64,000 nucleotides of DNA from Dyadobacter sp. NIV53 (GCF_019711195.1 NZ_CP081299.1:3782001-3846000), one strand, 5' to 3'; numbered from the stretch's first letter, positions 18,214-27,282 are shown. Numbers and translations are program-made. Notes: generated by a model from the letters alone, not told the origin.

Positions 18214-18299
18214 GAAAACTTAACTTCGTTCTATGACGATTGATTCAAAATCAGCAAATAAATTTAATATAATTCAAAAGCAGGCGATAGCCGACTGCT

Positions 18300-18313
18300 G
18301 AAAGCCGAAAGCC
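18300..18313 (+). promoter_or_regulatory. Two GAAAGCC units abutting a start codon
   Basis: GAAAGCCGAAAGCC ends on the base before the ATG at 18314. It is the exact reverse complement of two units of the upstream GGCTTTC array, 86 bases away. In a read-through RNA the 14-bp pairing could form with any of 13 registers of the array and cover the ribosome landing site. This is inference from complementarity only. Confidence 0.6.
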
Positions 18314-18835
18314 ATGAAAATAATTCGCTTGTGTTATCGCAAAATTATTGATGCTGATTCTCCCAAACTTTGGGACAAGGCAGTTTTTGATGCTACCCAT
18401 CTGGAATTTTATATGCAGGCACAGCGGCTTGATCCTGAAGGGAAATTCAAAACATTTCAGGAATTACTTGAAGGTGCTCCCAATGCCGGGCAACTGCATT
18501 ATCTGACAAGCACTGCGGCCGTAGGATACATCCGGCAGCTGAAAGATATTGTACCAGACATTGCCAATGCATATGGTAAATTGTGCCTGCCTTTCAAGAA
18601 TTTCAAGTTTGAAATCATTGATTCCCATATCCTTGATAAGACACAGTACAAAGTAGCTATTTACTTTTATACAGAACCGGTTATCTGGATTGATACTGTG
18701 TACAATCAATTGCTGATTTCATACGAAACTGCCATGGAAAATGTTCTTTCCGGGAAAGAAATAGAAACAGACCTGATTCCCCTTGTACCGCATTTAAGTA
18801 TTTCAAATTTTCTGACAACCGGTTTCCAATCTTAG
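18314..18835 (+). CDS. Uncharacterised 173-residue cytoplasmic protein
   Basis: I do not recognise this family. The protein has no signal peptide or membrane segment and mixes helices with beta strands. Notable stretches are TAAVGYIRQLKDIVPDIANAYGKL and a YFYTEPVIWIDTVYNQLL strand region, with a hydrophobic C-terminus (LVPHLSISNFLTTGF). The start is ATG 18314, directly against the GAAAGCC repeat. It is followed 10 bases later by a cupin gene, so the two are probably co-transcribed. Confidence 0.6.
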   Translation: MKIIRLCYRKIIDADSPKLWDKAVFDATHLEFYMQAQRLDPEGKFKTFQELLEGAPNAGQLHYLTSTAAVGYIRQLKDIVPDIANAYGKLCLPFKNFKFEIIDSHILDKTQYKVAIYFYTEPVIWIDTVYNQLLISYETAMENVLSGKEIETDLIPLVPHLSISNFLTTGFQS

Positions 18836-18845
18836 CCAATCTGTT

Positions 18846-19550
18846 ATGCTAACTCAAACCGAAGCACAAATTTATCTGGAAAGTCGGAGAGGAATTTCGC
18901 AGTCCGAAGGATTTCGTAGTTTCCATACTTTTAATACCAATATTTATCAAAAGGAGGGAAGAGAAGCTATTGGTTCATTTATAGCCTTTGATGATCAGAC
19001 ACTTGCACCGGAAGCAGGCTGTGTCATTGAGGTGGAAGAACCGACTGAAATTATTCTGATTCCATTGGTTGGCGGAATTGAATTAGTAGCAGATTCAGAA
19101 GAGGCTAATTATATTAATTCAGGAGAAACATTTCATTTTTTAGCCAAACCCGAAAAGAAGTATCAGATTGTCAATCCATATCCGGAAGCAACGATCAATT
19201 ACTTACAGATCAGGTTTAAATCAGATATTTTACAAGAAGAAATCCATTCCAAACAGAATCAGCACACCATTTTTGATATTTCCCAAAAGAACATTCTTCT
19301 TCCTGTTTTCAATACTTTCAACAAAAATACCAGTGCATATATAGGAAAATATGGGGGGCGGGAAGAAGGCGTTTACACGATACAGAATCCGGAAAACTGC
19401 ATTTTCGTTTTCATTATTGAAGGAGCCTTCGAAGTACAGGACCGGCTTCTGGAAAAACGGGATGGATTGTCTTTAATGAATGTCGAAACCGTTGATTTCG
19501 AAGCACTTTCGAATGATGCGGTGGTTTTGGTGATGGAGGTGGGGATGTAG
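18846..19550 (+). CDS. Pirin-like bicupin protein
   Basis: The 234-residue product shows two beta-barrel cupin halves. The second half ends in IEGAFEVQDRLLEKRDGLSLMNVE, split here as IEGAFEVQDRLLEK and RDGLSLMNVE, which fits the C-terminal cupin of pirin/quercetinase-like proteins. The metal-binding His residues usual in the first barrel are not obvious, so it may be non-catalytic. It lies 10 bases after the 173-residue gene. Confidence 0.55.
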   Translation: MLTQTEAQIYLESRRGISQSEGFRSFHTFNTNIYQKEGREAIGSFIAFDDQTLAPEAGCVIEVEEPTEIILIPLVGGIELVADSEEANYINSGETFHFLAKPEKKYQIVNPYPEATINYLQIRFKSDILQEEIHSKQNQHTIFDISQKNILLPVFNTFNKNTSAYIGKYGGREEGVYTIQNPENCIFVFIIEGAFEVQDRLLEKRDGLSLMNVETVDFEALSNDAVVLVMEVGM

Positions 19551-19569
19551 CAGACTGAATCTACAAAAA

Positions 19570-19598
19570 AAAGCAGAAGCCATTACGGCCTCTGCTTT
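19570..19598. terminator. Terminator between convergent cupin gene and atpC
   Basis: AAAGCAGAAGCC (19570-19581) pairs with GGCCTCTGCTTT (19587-19598) with one mismatch, around a short loop, and is flanked by an A-run on the left. It lies between two convergent genes and can serve both. Confidence 0.65.
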
Positions 19599-19619
19599 CC
19601 TACAAAATATTGATTCTTC

Positions 19620-19862
19620 CTATATAACAGCTTCTGCCAGAACCAGAACGTTGTTGTGCAGCACTTCTACAACTCCGCCATCAATGACATAGGTATGCTT
19701 TGTGCCACTGATATCTACCACAACATTGCCTTTACCAAGTGTACTCACAAGCGGTGCATGGCGGTTCAGAACCTGAAACTGTCCTTCGGTACCCGGTAAT
19801 GTAACGGCATTTGCCTCGCCGGCAAACACTTTTTTATCTGGGGTAATTATTTCTAAATGCAT
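19620..19862 (-). CDS. atpC: F1F0 ATP synthase epsilon subunit, short form
   Basis: The 80-residue protein is the N-terminal beta-sandwich of epsilon, which links gamma to the c-ring (MHLEIITPDKKVFAGEANAV, LPGTEGQFQVLNRHAPLVS). The C-terminal helical hairpin that inhibits ATP hydrolysis in ~135-residue forms is absent, as is usual in Bacteroidota. It follows atpD by 72 bases, and an inverted repeat occupies that gap. Confidence 0.94.
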   Translation of the reverse strand: MHLEIITPDKKVFAGEANAVTLPGTEGQFQVLNRHAPLVSTLGKGNVVVDISGTKHTYVIDGGVVEVLHNNVLVLAEAVI

Positions 19863-19878
19863 CTTTCAAAAGTTTAAA

Positions 19879-19920
19879 GTCTATGAGTTTATGAGCTTGT
19901 TAACTCATGAACTCATAGAC
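19879..19920. repeat. Inverted repeat between atpD and atpC
   Basis: The 17-base arms (19879-19895 and 19904-19920) match except for one position, with an 8-base loop. The arms contain CTATGAGTT/AACTCATAG, the same words as in the repeats at 5935 and 37619. In the atpDC transcript the hairpin would lie between the cistrons. Confidence 0.75.
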
Positions 19921-19934
19921 TCATGAACTATTAT

Positions 19935-21458
19935 TTATGATCTGTTGCTGGCTTCTGCAAGCATTTTTTCTCCTTTTGCCTGAGCATCTTCAATAGTTCC
20001 AACCAGGTTGAAAGCCATTTCAGGAAGATGGTCATAACCGCCGTCCATAATCAGATTGAAACCTTTGATAGTATCGTTGATATCTACCAACACCCCTTTT
20101 AAGCCAGTAAACTGTTCAGCTACAAAGAAAGGTTGTGAAAGGAAACGCTCTACACGACGGGCACGTGATACGATCAGTTTGTCTTCGTCTGAAAGTTCTT
20201 CCATACCAAGGATCGCAATAATATCCTGCAATTCTTTATAACGCTGCAAAATATTTTTTACACGCTGTGCACAATCGTAATGTGCAGCACCCAATGTTTC
20301 AGCGTTCAAAATACGTGAAACTGAATCCAATGGATCCACTGCCGGATAAATACCTTTTTCTGCAACTTTACGGCTAAGTGTCGTAGTTGCGTCCAAGTGG
20401 GTAAATGTTGTAGCAGGAGCAGGGTCAGTTAAATCATCCGCAGGTACGTAAACCGCTTGTACAGAAGTAATTGATCCGCGTTTTGTAGAGGTGATACGTT
20501 CCTGCATCTGGCCCATTTCTGTTGCCAGAGTTGGCTGATAACCTACCGCCGAAGGCATACGCCCCAAAAGGGCCGATACTTCAGAACCCGCTTGTGTAAA
20601 ACGGAAGATATTATCAATAAAGAAAAGAATATCACGGCCTTGTCCTTCGCCATCTCCGTCACGGAAATATTCAGCTACTGTAAGTGCTGACAAAGCAACA
20701 CGTGCACGCGCGCCAGGAGGTTCGTTCATTTGTCCGAAAACGAAAGTAGCCTGCGATTCTTTCAGCACTTCATAATCTACTTTGGAAATATCCCATCCGC
20801 CTTCTTCCATGCTGTGTTTGAACTCGTCGCCATATCTGATGATACCAGCTTCGATCATTTCACGCATTAAGTCATTTCCTTCACGGGTGCGTTCTCCAAC
20901 ACCTGCAAATACAGAAAGACCTTCGTATGCTTTTGCAATATTGTTGATCAGTTCCTGGATCAATACGGTTTTACCAACACCCGCACCACCAAACAAACCG
21001 ATTTTACCGCCTTTTACATAAGGAGCAATTAGATCGATTACTTTAATACCTGTAAAAAGTACTTCGGTAGCCGTTGCCAGATCTTCGTATTTAGGAGCTG
21101 CACGGTGAATAGAAACACCATTACCTGTCGAATCAATTGTCGTAAGACCGTCGATAGTCTCGCCAATTACATTAAACAGACGGCCCTTGATCGCTTCGCC
21201 TGTTGGCATCTGGATCGGAGCACCCAATGGAGTCACTGTCATTCCGCGTTGCATACCTTCTGTACTATCCATTGCGATGGTACGAATTCTGTCTTCACCC
21301 AAGTGCTGCTGACACTCAAGAACTACTCTTTGACCGTTTGCTTTGATGACTTCCAACGCATCAAGAATAGCAGGGATGCGTCCGCTGTCTTCAAACGATA
21401 CGTCTACAACTGGTCCAATTACCTGGGTAATTTTTCCTGTATTTGTTGCGTTTGCCAT
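19935..21458 (-). CDS. atpD: F1F0 ATP synthase beta subunit
   Basis: This is the catalytic beta subunit of F1 (507 residues). It has the Walker A GGAGVGKTVLI, catalytic Glu in AGVGERTREGNDL, Walker B DILFFIDNIFRF, the ALLGRMPSAVGYQPTL segment and a DELSEED-region variant EELSDEDKL. The start MANATNTGKITQVIGPVVDV is standard. Only atpD and atpC are here; the other ATP synthase genes must lie elsewhere, an arrangement common in Bacteroidota. Confidence 0.98.
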   Translation of the reverse strand: MANATNTGKITQVIGPVVDVSFEDSGRIPAILDALEVIKANGQRVVLECQQHLGEDRIRTIAMDSTEGMQRGMTVTPLGAPIQMPTGEAIKGRLFNVIGETIDGLTTIDSTGNGVSIHRAAPKYEDLATATEVLFTGIKVIDLIAPYVKGGKIGLFGGAGVGKTVLIQELINNIAKAYEGLSVFAGVGERTREGNDLMREMIEAGIIRYGDEFKHSMEEGGWDISKVDYEVLKESQATFVFGQMNEPPGARARVALSALTVAEYFRDGDGEGQGRDILFFIDNIFRFTQAGSEVSALLGRMPSAVGYQPTLATEMGQMQERITSTKRGSITSVQAVYVPADDLTDPAPATTFTHLDATTTLSRKVAEKGIYPAVDPLDSVSRILNAETLGAAHYDCAQRVKNILQRYKELQDIIAILGMEELSDEDKLIVSRARRVERFLSQPFFVAEQFTGLKGVLVDINDTIKGFNLIMDGGYDHLPEMAFNLVGTIEDAQAKGEKMLAEASNRS

Positions 21459-21500
21459 TAATATGATTTAGATTATCTTCGATGAGGTTATTTCAGACCG

Positions 21501-21531
21501 CAAAAGTAGGAGATAATTTGGTCAGTACCAA
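21501..21531 (-). promoter_or_regulatory. Predicted atpDC promoter
   Basis: On the minus strand TTG (21529-21531) is followed by 20 bases and TACTTTTG (21501-21508), matching the Bacteroidota pattern TTTG-N19-21-TAnnTTTG. The box lies 43 bases upstream of the atpD start. The remaining ~260 bases before the gene at 21796 are AT-rich, with no gene seen and only a lone TAATTTTG box at 21698. Confidence 0.55.
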
Positions 21532-21795
21532 TAGGCTCCTGATCCATTTATTGGATAATTTTTAGAAAACAGGTCTTTTCTTATCAAAAATGTATATAAA
21601 TTTTTAATAAAAGAGTTTGGTTTAAATAGGAGCCGAAGGTTTTAGGTACTTTTTGGATCAATAAATACAGAGAAAATCTAAATACGTCCTGTTTTATTAA
21701 TTTTGTTAGATAGAGATTGAAGTACTTTTGGTAAAATATCAAAAACTTATATTCCTGCGTTTGAATATTCTCTACTGCCGGTTTAAACAAACTAT

Positions 21796-24465
21796 ATGAA
21801 AGAACTTTTTTTCTGGAAAGTATGGTCGTCGTCCGAACGCCGGATTACACTCGCTGCTTTTTTTATCATTTTTTTAGCACTAATATTCTTTGTTTTAAAA
21901 AGTTATGATCCGCTTGCCAATGTAATTCATTGGAATATTCTGAGTGAATTGTCTGACATTACAACCGTAGCAGATGTGCTCCGGCTGGATCAGTGGCAAT
22001 ATGGTGTATCAATTCCTTCACATCTGGTCACTGAAAGTTTTGTGGCCTCCACCATGGAAACCGACTTTCTGACCGTTCAGTTATTCTGGTTTTTTGCGCT
22101 GATAGGTTTATCTCTGGTCCTGGCCGCACTCACTACCATGTCGCGGTTCTGGTATCTGGCCGGAATGATCGTTTTTATTCTTCTTCTTGCCTTTTCCAGA
22201 CTCGAAATTTTAGGTGTTTTTGGTACCGGAAACCGTACCTTTTTTCTCTTGACTGTGATTCTGTACGGAGGCGTCACTTATTATTTTCATGCTTTCCGTC
22301 CTGATCTGGGAATCGGTTACCGCATAGCCGGAATGTTGTCAGTTTCTGCTATTTTGGCAATTTTAGTTAAAACAATTTCTCCCGTTCCTTTTCCCGGACT
22401 GGCAGCCGTTGCTTATTCGCTCCCTTTCTGGCTTTTATTGACCATACTTTTTTTGCTGATCATTGCTACTGAAATTATGGCAGCATTTGTATGGCTGAGC
22501 ACGAGTGGCTCAGAAGTCAGAAAAAACAAATCAGGATTACGAAATTTTCTGATTATCAGTGTATTGTATCTGCTTTCACTGGTATTCATGTATCTGCGCA
22601 ATACCAAACAGATTGACTGGGACCTTACACTGATCAATCCGGCGTATCTTGCAATAGCTGCTGCATTACTGGGTTTGTGGGGATTTAGGAAACGCGCCGA
22701 TTCTACTGCCGGATTAATTCCGTTTCGTACTACTGGCTTTTGGTTATATCTGGGTTTATTCCTCATTGCCCTGGCTTTTGCAGCTTTTATTTTTGGTACG
22801 GCCAACGATCCGTTGATGGAAGTACTGGAAGATGTGGTTATTCAGGGCCAACTGGGAATGAGCGTGGTTTTTCTGTTTTACATCCTGGTCAATTACTATC
22901 AGTTGTTTCAGCAAGGACTGGCGGTACATAAGGTTTTATACAAACCCATGCGTTTTGGCCTTACACAAACGCGGCTGTTTGGCTTTGTAGGAGTGGTCAT
23001 TTTATTTTCCATGCAAAGGCTGCTCCCTCTCAATCAGGGAATTGCAGGTTATTTTAACGGATTGGGTGATCTGCATGCCAATACGGGCGAATTTGCATTG
23101 GCAGAACAATATTATAAAATGGCGCTGCAGCAGGAATTCCAGAACCATAAATCAAATTATGCGCTGGCTTCGCTTGCTATCCGGCAGGGAGACGAAAATG
23201 CCGCTGCTTATTATTTCCGGCAGTCTTTGTTAAAAAACCCTTCTCCGCAGGCTTATGCAGGTTTAGGAACCATTCTTGTTCAGGAAAACCTGTTCTTTGA
23301 TGCGGTAACAAGTTTGCAGGAAGGCACACGTAAATTCCCCAAAAGCGGAGAATTGCTGAATAATCTGGGTATACTTTATTCTAAAACCAATGTTGCAGAT
23401 TCGGCCTATTATTATCTGGTAAAAGCTGAGTCGAAAGCAAAAATGGATGAAATTCCGGCTACTAATTTGCTGGCAATCATGGCAAAAAGTACGGATAACA
23501 ATTTACTGGATTCACTTGCGTCTGGCGCTAAGGAAAGGAAATATCTTTCCTGGCAGTCTAACTGGCTGGCAGTACAGAATTTAAGACAGCATTTTTCCAA
23601 ACAGCATTTTCTTTCGGAAGCTATTCCAAAAGATTCTTTGCTAAGCGTTTCTGCTTTTGCGTATTTACAAAACTATACTGTTAATCAGGCAAAACTGGAT
23701 AGTTTGCCTGCAACAATTTTGCCCAAATTAGCTTTAAAAAATCCGATGTTATCAACCGATTTATTATTTGCATCGCTGTATTCTGAATTTTACAGCGGCA
23801 ATAAACTAAAAGCGATTGAAACACTGTCGGCCTGGGCACAGGAAGATGATAATAAAAAAAGTGATTTGTACCATAAAATACTGGGGCACTGGTTTTTACA
23901 ATTGGGATTATACGATCAGGCGATTGAGCATCTTTCCGTTGTAGAGGGAATTGAAGGGACTTTGGGCATGGCCGTGGCCAACGCATTGTCCGGTAAGCAG
24001 GCAATTGCAGTGGTTCTTTTGGATAAAATTGAAGGAAAAGAATCTATGGCCGCCATTGAACAGCTCAAAAAAACGTTGTTTTCAGGCGTACGTCCTAAAA
24101 CCAAATCTGATAGTTTGTGGCAAATAGCTCAAAAATCACCTTCTGATATTCATTTTAATGCTGCCGTTAGGGAAAACCCTTTTGAAGCTAAAATTGTATC
24201 GTCTGCTGCGGCCTGGTACAGAAATAAAAAGCAAACAGGAAAAGCTTATCAGATGATCCTGACGGCATTACGGTATAATGAGTATGCTCCCGAATTATGG
24301 GAACAATATGCATATTTAAGCCTCGATCAGGGATTGACGGAACAGGGAGATTCCGGAGAAATGAAGGTGAAGCAGCTGGCGTCTCCCGCCGGTTATCAGC
24401 AATTTATGAATCGCTATCAACCTATGCGTGCTCTTATCGAAAAACAAAGAGCAGAGTTTCAATGA
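21796..24465 (+). CDS. Large TPR membrane protein
   Basis: The 889-residue protein begins with about ten hydrophobic helices (residues ~18-410), then a long TPR solenoid (~415-880). The solenoid includes LHANTGEFALAEQYYKMAL, LAIRQGDENAAAYYFRQSL and LYSKTNVADSAYYYLVKAE units. The TPR part probably faces the periplasm and binds partner proteins. The family is common in Cytophagales and has no known function. It is monocistronic or leads the short gene 37 bases downstream. Confidence 0.7.
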   Translation: MKELFFWKVWSSSERRITLAAFFIIFLALIFFVLKSYDPLANVIHWNILSELSDITTVADVLRLDQWQYGVSIPSHLVTESFVASTMETDFLTVQLFWFFALIGLSLVLAALTTMSRFWYLAGMIVFILLLAFSRLEILGVFGTGNRTFFLLTVILYGGVTYYFHAFRPDLGIGYRIAGMLSVSAILAILVKTISPVPFPGLAAVAYSLPFWLLLTILFLLIIATEIMAAFVWLSTSGSEVRKNKSGLRNFLIISVLYLLSLVFMYLRNTKQIDWDLTLINPAYLAIAAALLGLWGFRKRADSTAGLIPFRTTGFWLYLGLFLIALAFAAFIFGTANDPLMEVLEDVVIQGQLGMSVVFLFYILVNYYQLFQQGLAVHKVLYKPMRFGLTQTRLFGFVGVVILFSMQRLLPLNQGIAGYFNGLGDLHANTGEFALAEQYYKMALQQEFQNHKSNYALASLAIRQGDENAAAYYFRQSLLKNPSPQAYAGLGTILVQENLFFDAVTSLQEGTRKFPKSGELLNNLGILYSKTNVADSAYYYLVKAESKAKMDEIPATNLLAIMAKSTDNNLLDSLASGAKERKYLSWQSNWLAVQNLRQHFSKQHFLSEAIPKDSLLSVSAFAYLQNYTVNQAKLDSLPATILPKLALKNPMLSTDLLFASLYSEFYSGNKLKAIETLSAWAQEDDNKKSDLYHKILGHWFLQLGLYDQAIEHLSVVEGIEGTLGMAVANALSGKQAIAVVLLDKIEGKESMAAIEQLKKTLFSGVRPKTKSDSLWQIAQKSPSDIHFNAAVRENPFEAKIVSSAAAWYRNKKQTGKAYQMILTALRYNEYAPELWEQYAYLSLDQGLTEQGDSGEMKVKQLASPAGYQQFMNRYQPMRALIEKQRAEFQ

Positions 24466-24502
24466 TTTTTTAGCTTAGCAAATATATATCCGGACGATTT
24501 AC

Positions 24503-24958
24503 ATGGCATTAACCTGGAAAACATCTTTTAGCGGAAAGGAATGCCGTATTTTTAGGGATAAACTAATTGTCGGAATTTTAAAAACCAGTATCTGGAAAGG
24601 AGACGCTTACGGTGAATTAAACGGATATATGCTTTTGTTCAAACCACTAGGATTCTGGAAAAGAAGTACTCAAATCCTGGATATAGAAGGCAAAAAAGTG
24701 CTGGGAAAAATAGAATATAACTGGTGGAAAAGTTCAGCAGTTATTACGTATGAAGAAGTTACGTACGAATGGAAGTATCTGTCGTGGAACCGGAAAAGAT
24801 GGGATGTAAAAGGCCCGGAAGAGTCGGCAGTTTTCCTGTTGTCCAGTTTATGGCGCAATGAAGGAAACATAGAATATGATGATACACCGGGCGCTGTTAT
24901 TCTTGCCGCTTTGTATGTTCAGGGATATTTTGCAAAAATTACTGCATCGGCAGCCTGA
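24503..24958 (+). CDS. Uncharacterised 151-residue protein
   Basis: The family is not recognised. The protein is beta-rich with many Trp residues (NWWKSSAVITYEEVTYEWKY) and a more hydrophobic C-terminal helix (GAVILAALYVQGYFAKI). The pattern of paired strands and one C-terminal helix is reminiscent of LURP-one/tubby-like folds, but this is only an impression. It follows the TPR membrane gene by 37 bases. Confidence 0.55.
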   Translation: MALTWKTSFSGKECRIFRDKLIVGILKTSIWKGDAYGELNGYMLLFKPLGFWKRSTQILDIEGKKVLGKIEYNWWKSSAVITYEEVTYEWKYLSWNRKRWDVKGPEESAVFLLSSLWRNEGNIEYDDTPGAVILAALYVQGYFAKITASAA

Positions 24959-25031
24959 TGATAGCATAATTGATTAAAAGCCGGATTACTACATTAAAAA
25001 CTTTAATTAAGAAGTCATTACAACCTTGATC

Positions 25032-25742
25032 ATGCAAATTATAGAAACTACTGATGTCTCAAAGCGTTATGTCATGGGCAGCGAAGTAATTCAGGCGCTC
25101 AAATCTGTTACTATTTCGGTCAACAGAGGAGAATATGTTGCTTTTATGGGTCCTTCCGGTTCAGGAAAATCTACGCTGATGAATATTATTGGTTGTTTGG
25201 ATACGCCTTCTACCGGCCGTTATATTTTGAATAATAAGGATGTCAGCGATATGACTGAAAGTGAACTTGCCGAAATCCGTAACAAAGAAATTGGCTTTGT
25301 ATTTCAGACTTTTAATCTTCTGCCAAGAATGTCTTCGCTTGATAATGTTGCACTTCCCCTGATTTATGCCGGGTTGAACAAAGCAGACAGAACTGAAAAA
25401 GCAATGCTTTCTTTAAAAAATGTAGGTCTGGAAAACCGAGCAGGACATAGACCAAACGAACTTTCGGGTGGGCAAAGGCAGCGTGTTGCTATTGCCAGGG
25501 CGCTTGTTAATGACCCAAGTATATTATTGGCGGATGAACCAACCGGAAACCTGGATTCGAAAACCTCTTATGAAATTATGGATCTTTTTGATCAGTTATA
25601 TAGTAAAGGAAATACGATCGTAATGGTTACCCACGAGGAGGATATTGCGCATTATGCTCACAGGATTGTCAGGTTAAGAGACGGTTTGGTAGAATCAGAC
25701 ACGATCAATCCAAATCCAACAAAGGTGAGTGCGCTGGTATAG
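25032..25742 (+). CDS. LolD/MacB-type ABC transporter ATPase
   Basis: The 236-residue ATPase has Walker A GPSGSGKST, Q-loop FQTFNLLPRMSSLDNV, signature LSGGQRQRVAIARAL, Walker B ILLADEPTGNLD and switch His (VTHEED). The Q-loop and GCLDTPSTGRY segments are typical of the LolCDE/MacB group that drives lipoprotein or export permeases. No permease is adjacent, so its partner is elsewhere. ATG 25032 is chosen over the in-frame TTG at 25026. Confidence 0.9.
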   Translation: MQIIETTDVSKRYVMGSEVIQALKSVTISVNRGEYVAFMGPSGSGKSTLMNIIGCLDTPSTGRYILNNKDVSDMTESELAEIRNKEIGFVFQTFNLLPRMSSLDNVALPLIYAGLNKADRTEKAMLSLKNVGLENRAGHRPNELSGGQRQRVAIARALVNDPSILLADEPTGNLDSKTSYEIMDLFDQLYSKGNTIVMVTHEEDIAHYAHRIVRLRDGLVESDTINPNPTKVSALV

Positions 25743-25799
25743 TTATAATTACATGCTCTTTATCAATATTTTATTACCTTCGGAAAAGCAAAATACAAG

Positions 25800-25997
25800 G
25801 TGAAAGGAATCAGCTATTTAACCGATGAAGCCGGACATAAAAAAGCAGTCGTTATAGATTTTGATTTATTAAAAGATAGAGATAGTCTTTTGGATATTTT
25901 AGAAGATATAGAAGACGAAATAGCTATTGATTTAAGAAAAAATGAACCATCATTAAATTGGGATGATGTTCGGAAATCGCTTATGAACAAGGACTGA
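25800..25997 (+). CDS. Small antitoxin-like protein
   Basis: This 65-residue acidic protein begins at GTG 25800. It has the KKAVVIDFDLLKDRDSLLDILED pattern of Phd/YefM-like or RelB-like antitoxins, whose N-terminal part dimerises and binds DNA and whose C-terminal tail (SLNWDDVRKSLMNKD) would wrap a toxin. The stop is 5 bases before the ATG of a RelE/ParE-type gene that is itself wrecked, so this is an orphan antitoxin if expressed. Confidence 0.65.
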   Translation: MKGISYLTDEAGHKKAVVIDFDLLKDRDSLLDILEDIEDEIAIDLRKNEPSLNWDDVRKSLMNKD

Positions 25998-26002
25998 AAG
26001 CG

Positions 26003-26260
26003 ATGTACAAAGTACTTATCAGAAAATCTGCATTAAAGGAATTAGAAAATATACAGAAAACATTCAGGATTAAATCATTGATAAAATTGATGAATTATCT
26101 CTTGATCCCAGACCGTCAGGAGTTCGTAAATTAGAAAATTTTATAAATAGTTATAGAATCCGGGTTGGGACTATCGGATAATTTATCACATAAAGGATTC
26201 TGAACTTCTGATAGATATTATAAAATAGCAGATAGAAAAGAGGCTTATAAAGATAAATAA
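26003..26260 (+). pseudogene. Broken RelE/ParE-family toxin
   Basis: The ATG at 26003 opens a toxin-like start (MYKVLIRKSALKELENIQK) but the frame is lost at 26072-26074. Three one-base restorations, in AAA 26072-26074, GGG 26167-26169 and AAAA 26222-26225, rebuild a full ~86-residue RelE/ParE toxin. The rebuilt protein includes IDELSLDPRPSGVRKLEN, YRIRVGDYRIIYHI and IADRKEAYKDK. RelE/ParE toxins cleave mRNA or block gyrase. Three lesions in 258 bp point to a true pseudogene. Confidence 0.75.
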
Positions 26261-26488
26261 GCAATTCCTTAGTTTCAGCAGTGGCATAGTCAGGCTCCCG
26301 GATGAAACAATAAGCTTGATAAGACGCATTTGGATCAGCCTTGCCACCGATAGTCAACAACATAGCAGGTAAATAACTAACTTTGTATTTCTGGAAACTG
26401 AAATACATCAAAAATACACAAGCAATATAAATCCGGATAAATTGCCGACATCAGGTAATTTATTCGGATTATTTTTAGTTAAAGCTTT

Positions 26489-27211
26489 ATGAAAATCAAT
26501 TTTAAGGATATTATATTATTTGAAAACGAAGACTTTTTGCTCGTTAATAAGCCGCCACATCTGGCAACACTGGATGAAAGAACCGCAGACAGGGGAGGAA
26601 GTTTGCTAAGGCTGGCAAAGGAATATAATCCGGAATTACAGGCGGCACATCGTCTGGACAAGGAAACATCGGGCGTACTGGCATTTGCCAAAAACCCGGA
26701 AGCATACCGTCATCTTGCAATGCAGTTTGAACACCGTGAAGTTACCAAGCGTTATCATGCAGTAGCCAACGGAATCCATAATCTGGACAGCATTTCCGTT
26801 TACCTTCCTATTCTGGCTTTAAAAAACGGAACAGCCGTAAAAATCGACAGGGCAGAAGGAAAAGTAGCAGAGACAATTTTTAATACAATGAGGGTGTACC
26901 GCGGTTACACGCTTGTGGAATGTATCCCCATTACTGGCCGAATGCACCAGATACGCATCCATTTGTCCTGTCTGAAAGCGCCGATCGTTTGTGATCCGCA
27001 GTACGGAGGAGAGCCGATATTTTTATCCGGTTTAAAACGGAAGTTTAATCTTAAGAAAGAAACCGAAGAACAGCCGCTTATCCAGCGTGTTGCCTTGCAT
27101 GCATATTCACTGTCATTTGCATTAATGAACGGAGAGCCGGTTAAAATTGAAGCACCGTATCCCAAAGATTTTGAGGTACTTGTAAAGCAGTTGAATAAGT
27201 TTGGGGTATAG
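26489..27211 (+). CDS. RluA-family RNA pseudouridine synthase
   Basis: This second RluA-type enzyme has 240 residues, with catalytic motif AHRLDKETSGVL and distal GRMHQIRIHL. It lacks an S4 domain. Sequence and length resemble RluC/RluD-like family members in Bacteroidota without allowing a target to be named. It is separate from the RluA gene at 4312-5043 and shares the fold but differs in flanking motifs. The upstream 226 bases hold no convincing gene. Confidence 0.9.
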   Translation: MKINFKDIILFENEDFLLVNKPPHLATLDERTADRGGSLLRLAKEYNPELQAAHRLDKETSGVLAFAKNPEAYRHLAMQFEHREVTKRYHAVANGIHNLDSISVYLPILALKNGTAVKIDRAEGKVAETIFNTMRVYRGYTLVECIPITGRMHQIRIHLSCLKAPIVCDPQYGGEPIFLSGLKRKFNLKKETEEQPLIQRVALHAYSLSFALMNGEPVKIEAPYPKDFEVLVKQLNKFGV

Positions 27212-27282
27212 GAAAACAGTATTTTATAATGTATGTTGCAGATGTAATTTAACGGTTACGTAAATCCATCTAACATAACTTT

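Noticed and set aside
26151..26411. Minus-strand open frame with a coding-like stretch (GGKADPNASYQAYCF)
   Set aside because: It overlaps the toxin pseudogene and has no start context or family match; it may be a remnant, but I cannot support it as a gene.
25743..26488. Insertion sequence or transposase around the antitoxin
   Set aside because: No inverted-repeat ends, transposase motif or target duplication was seen.
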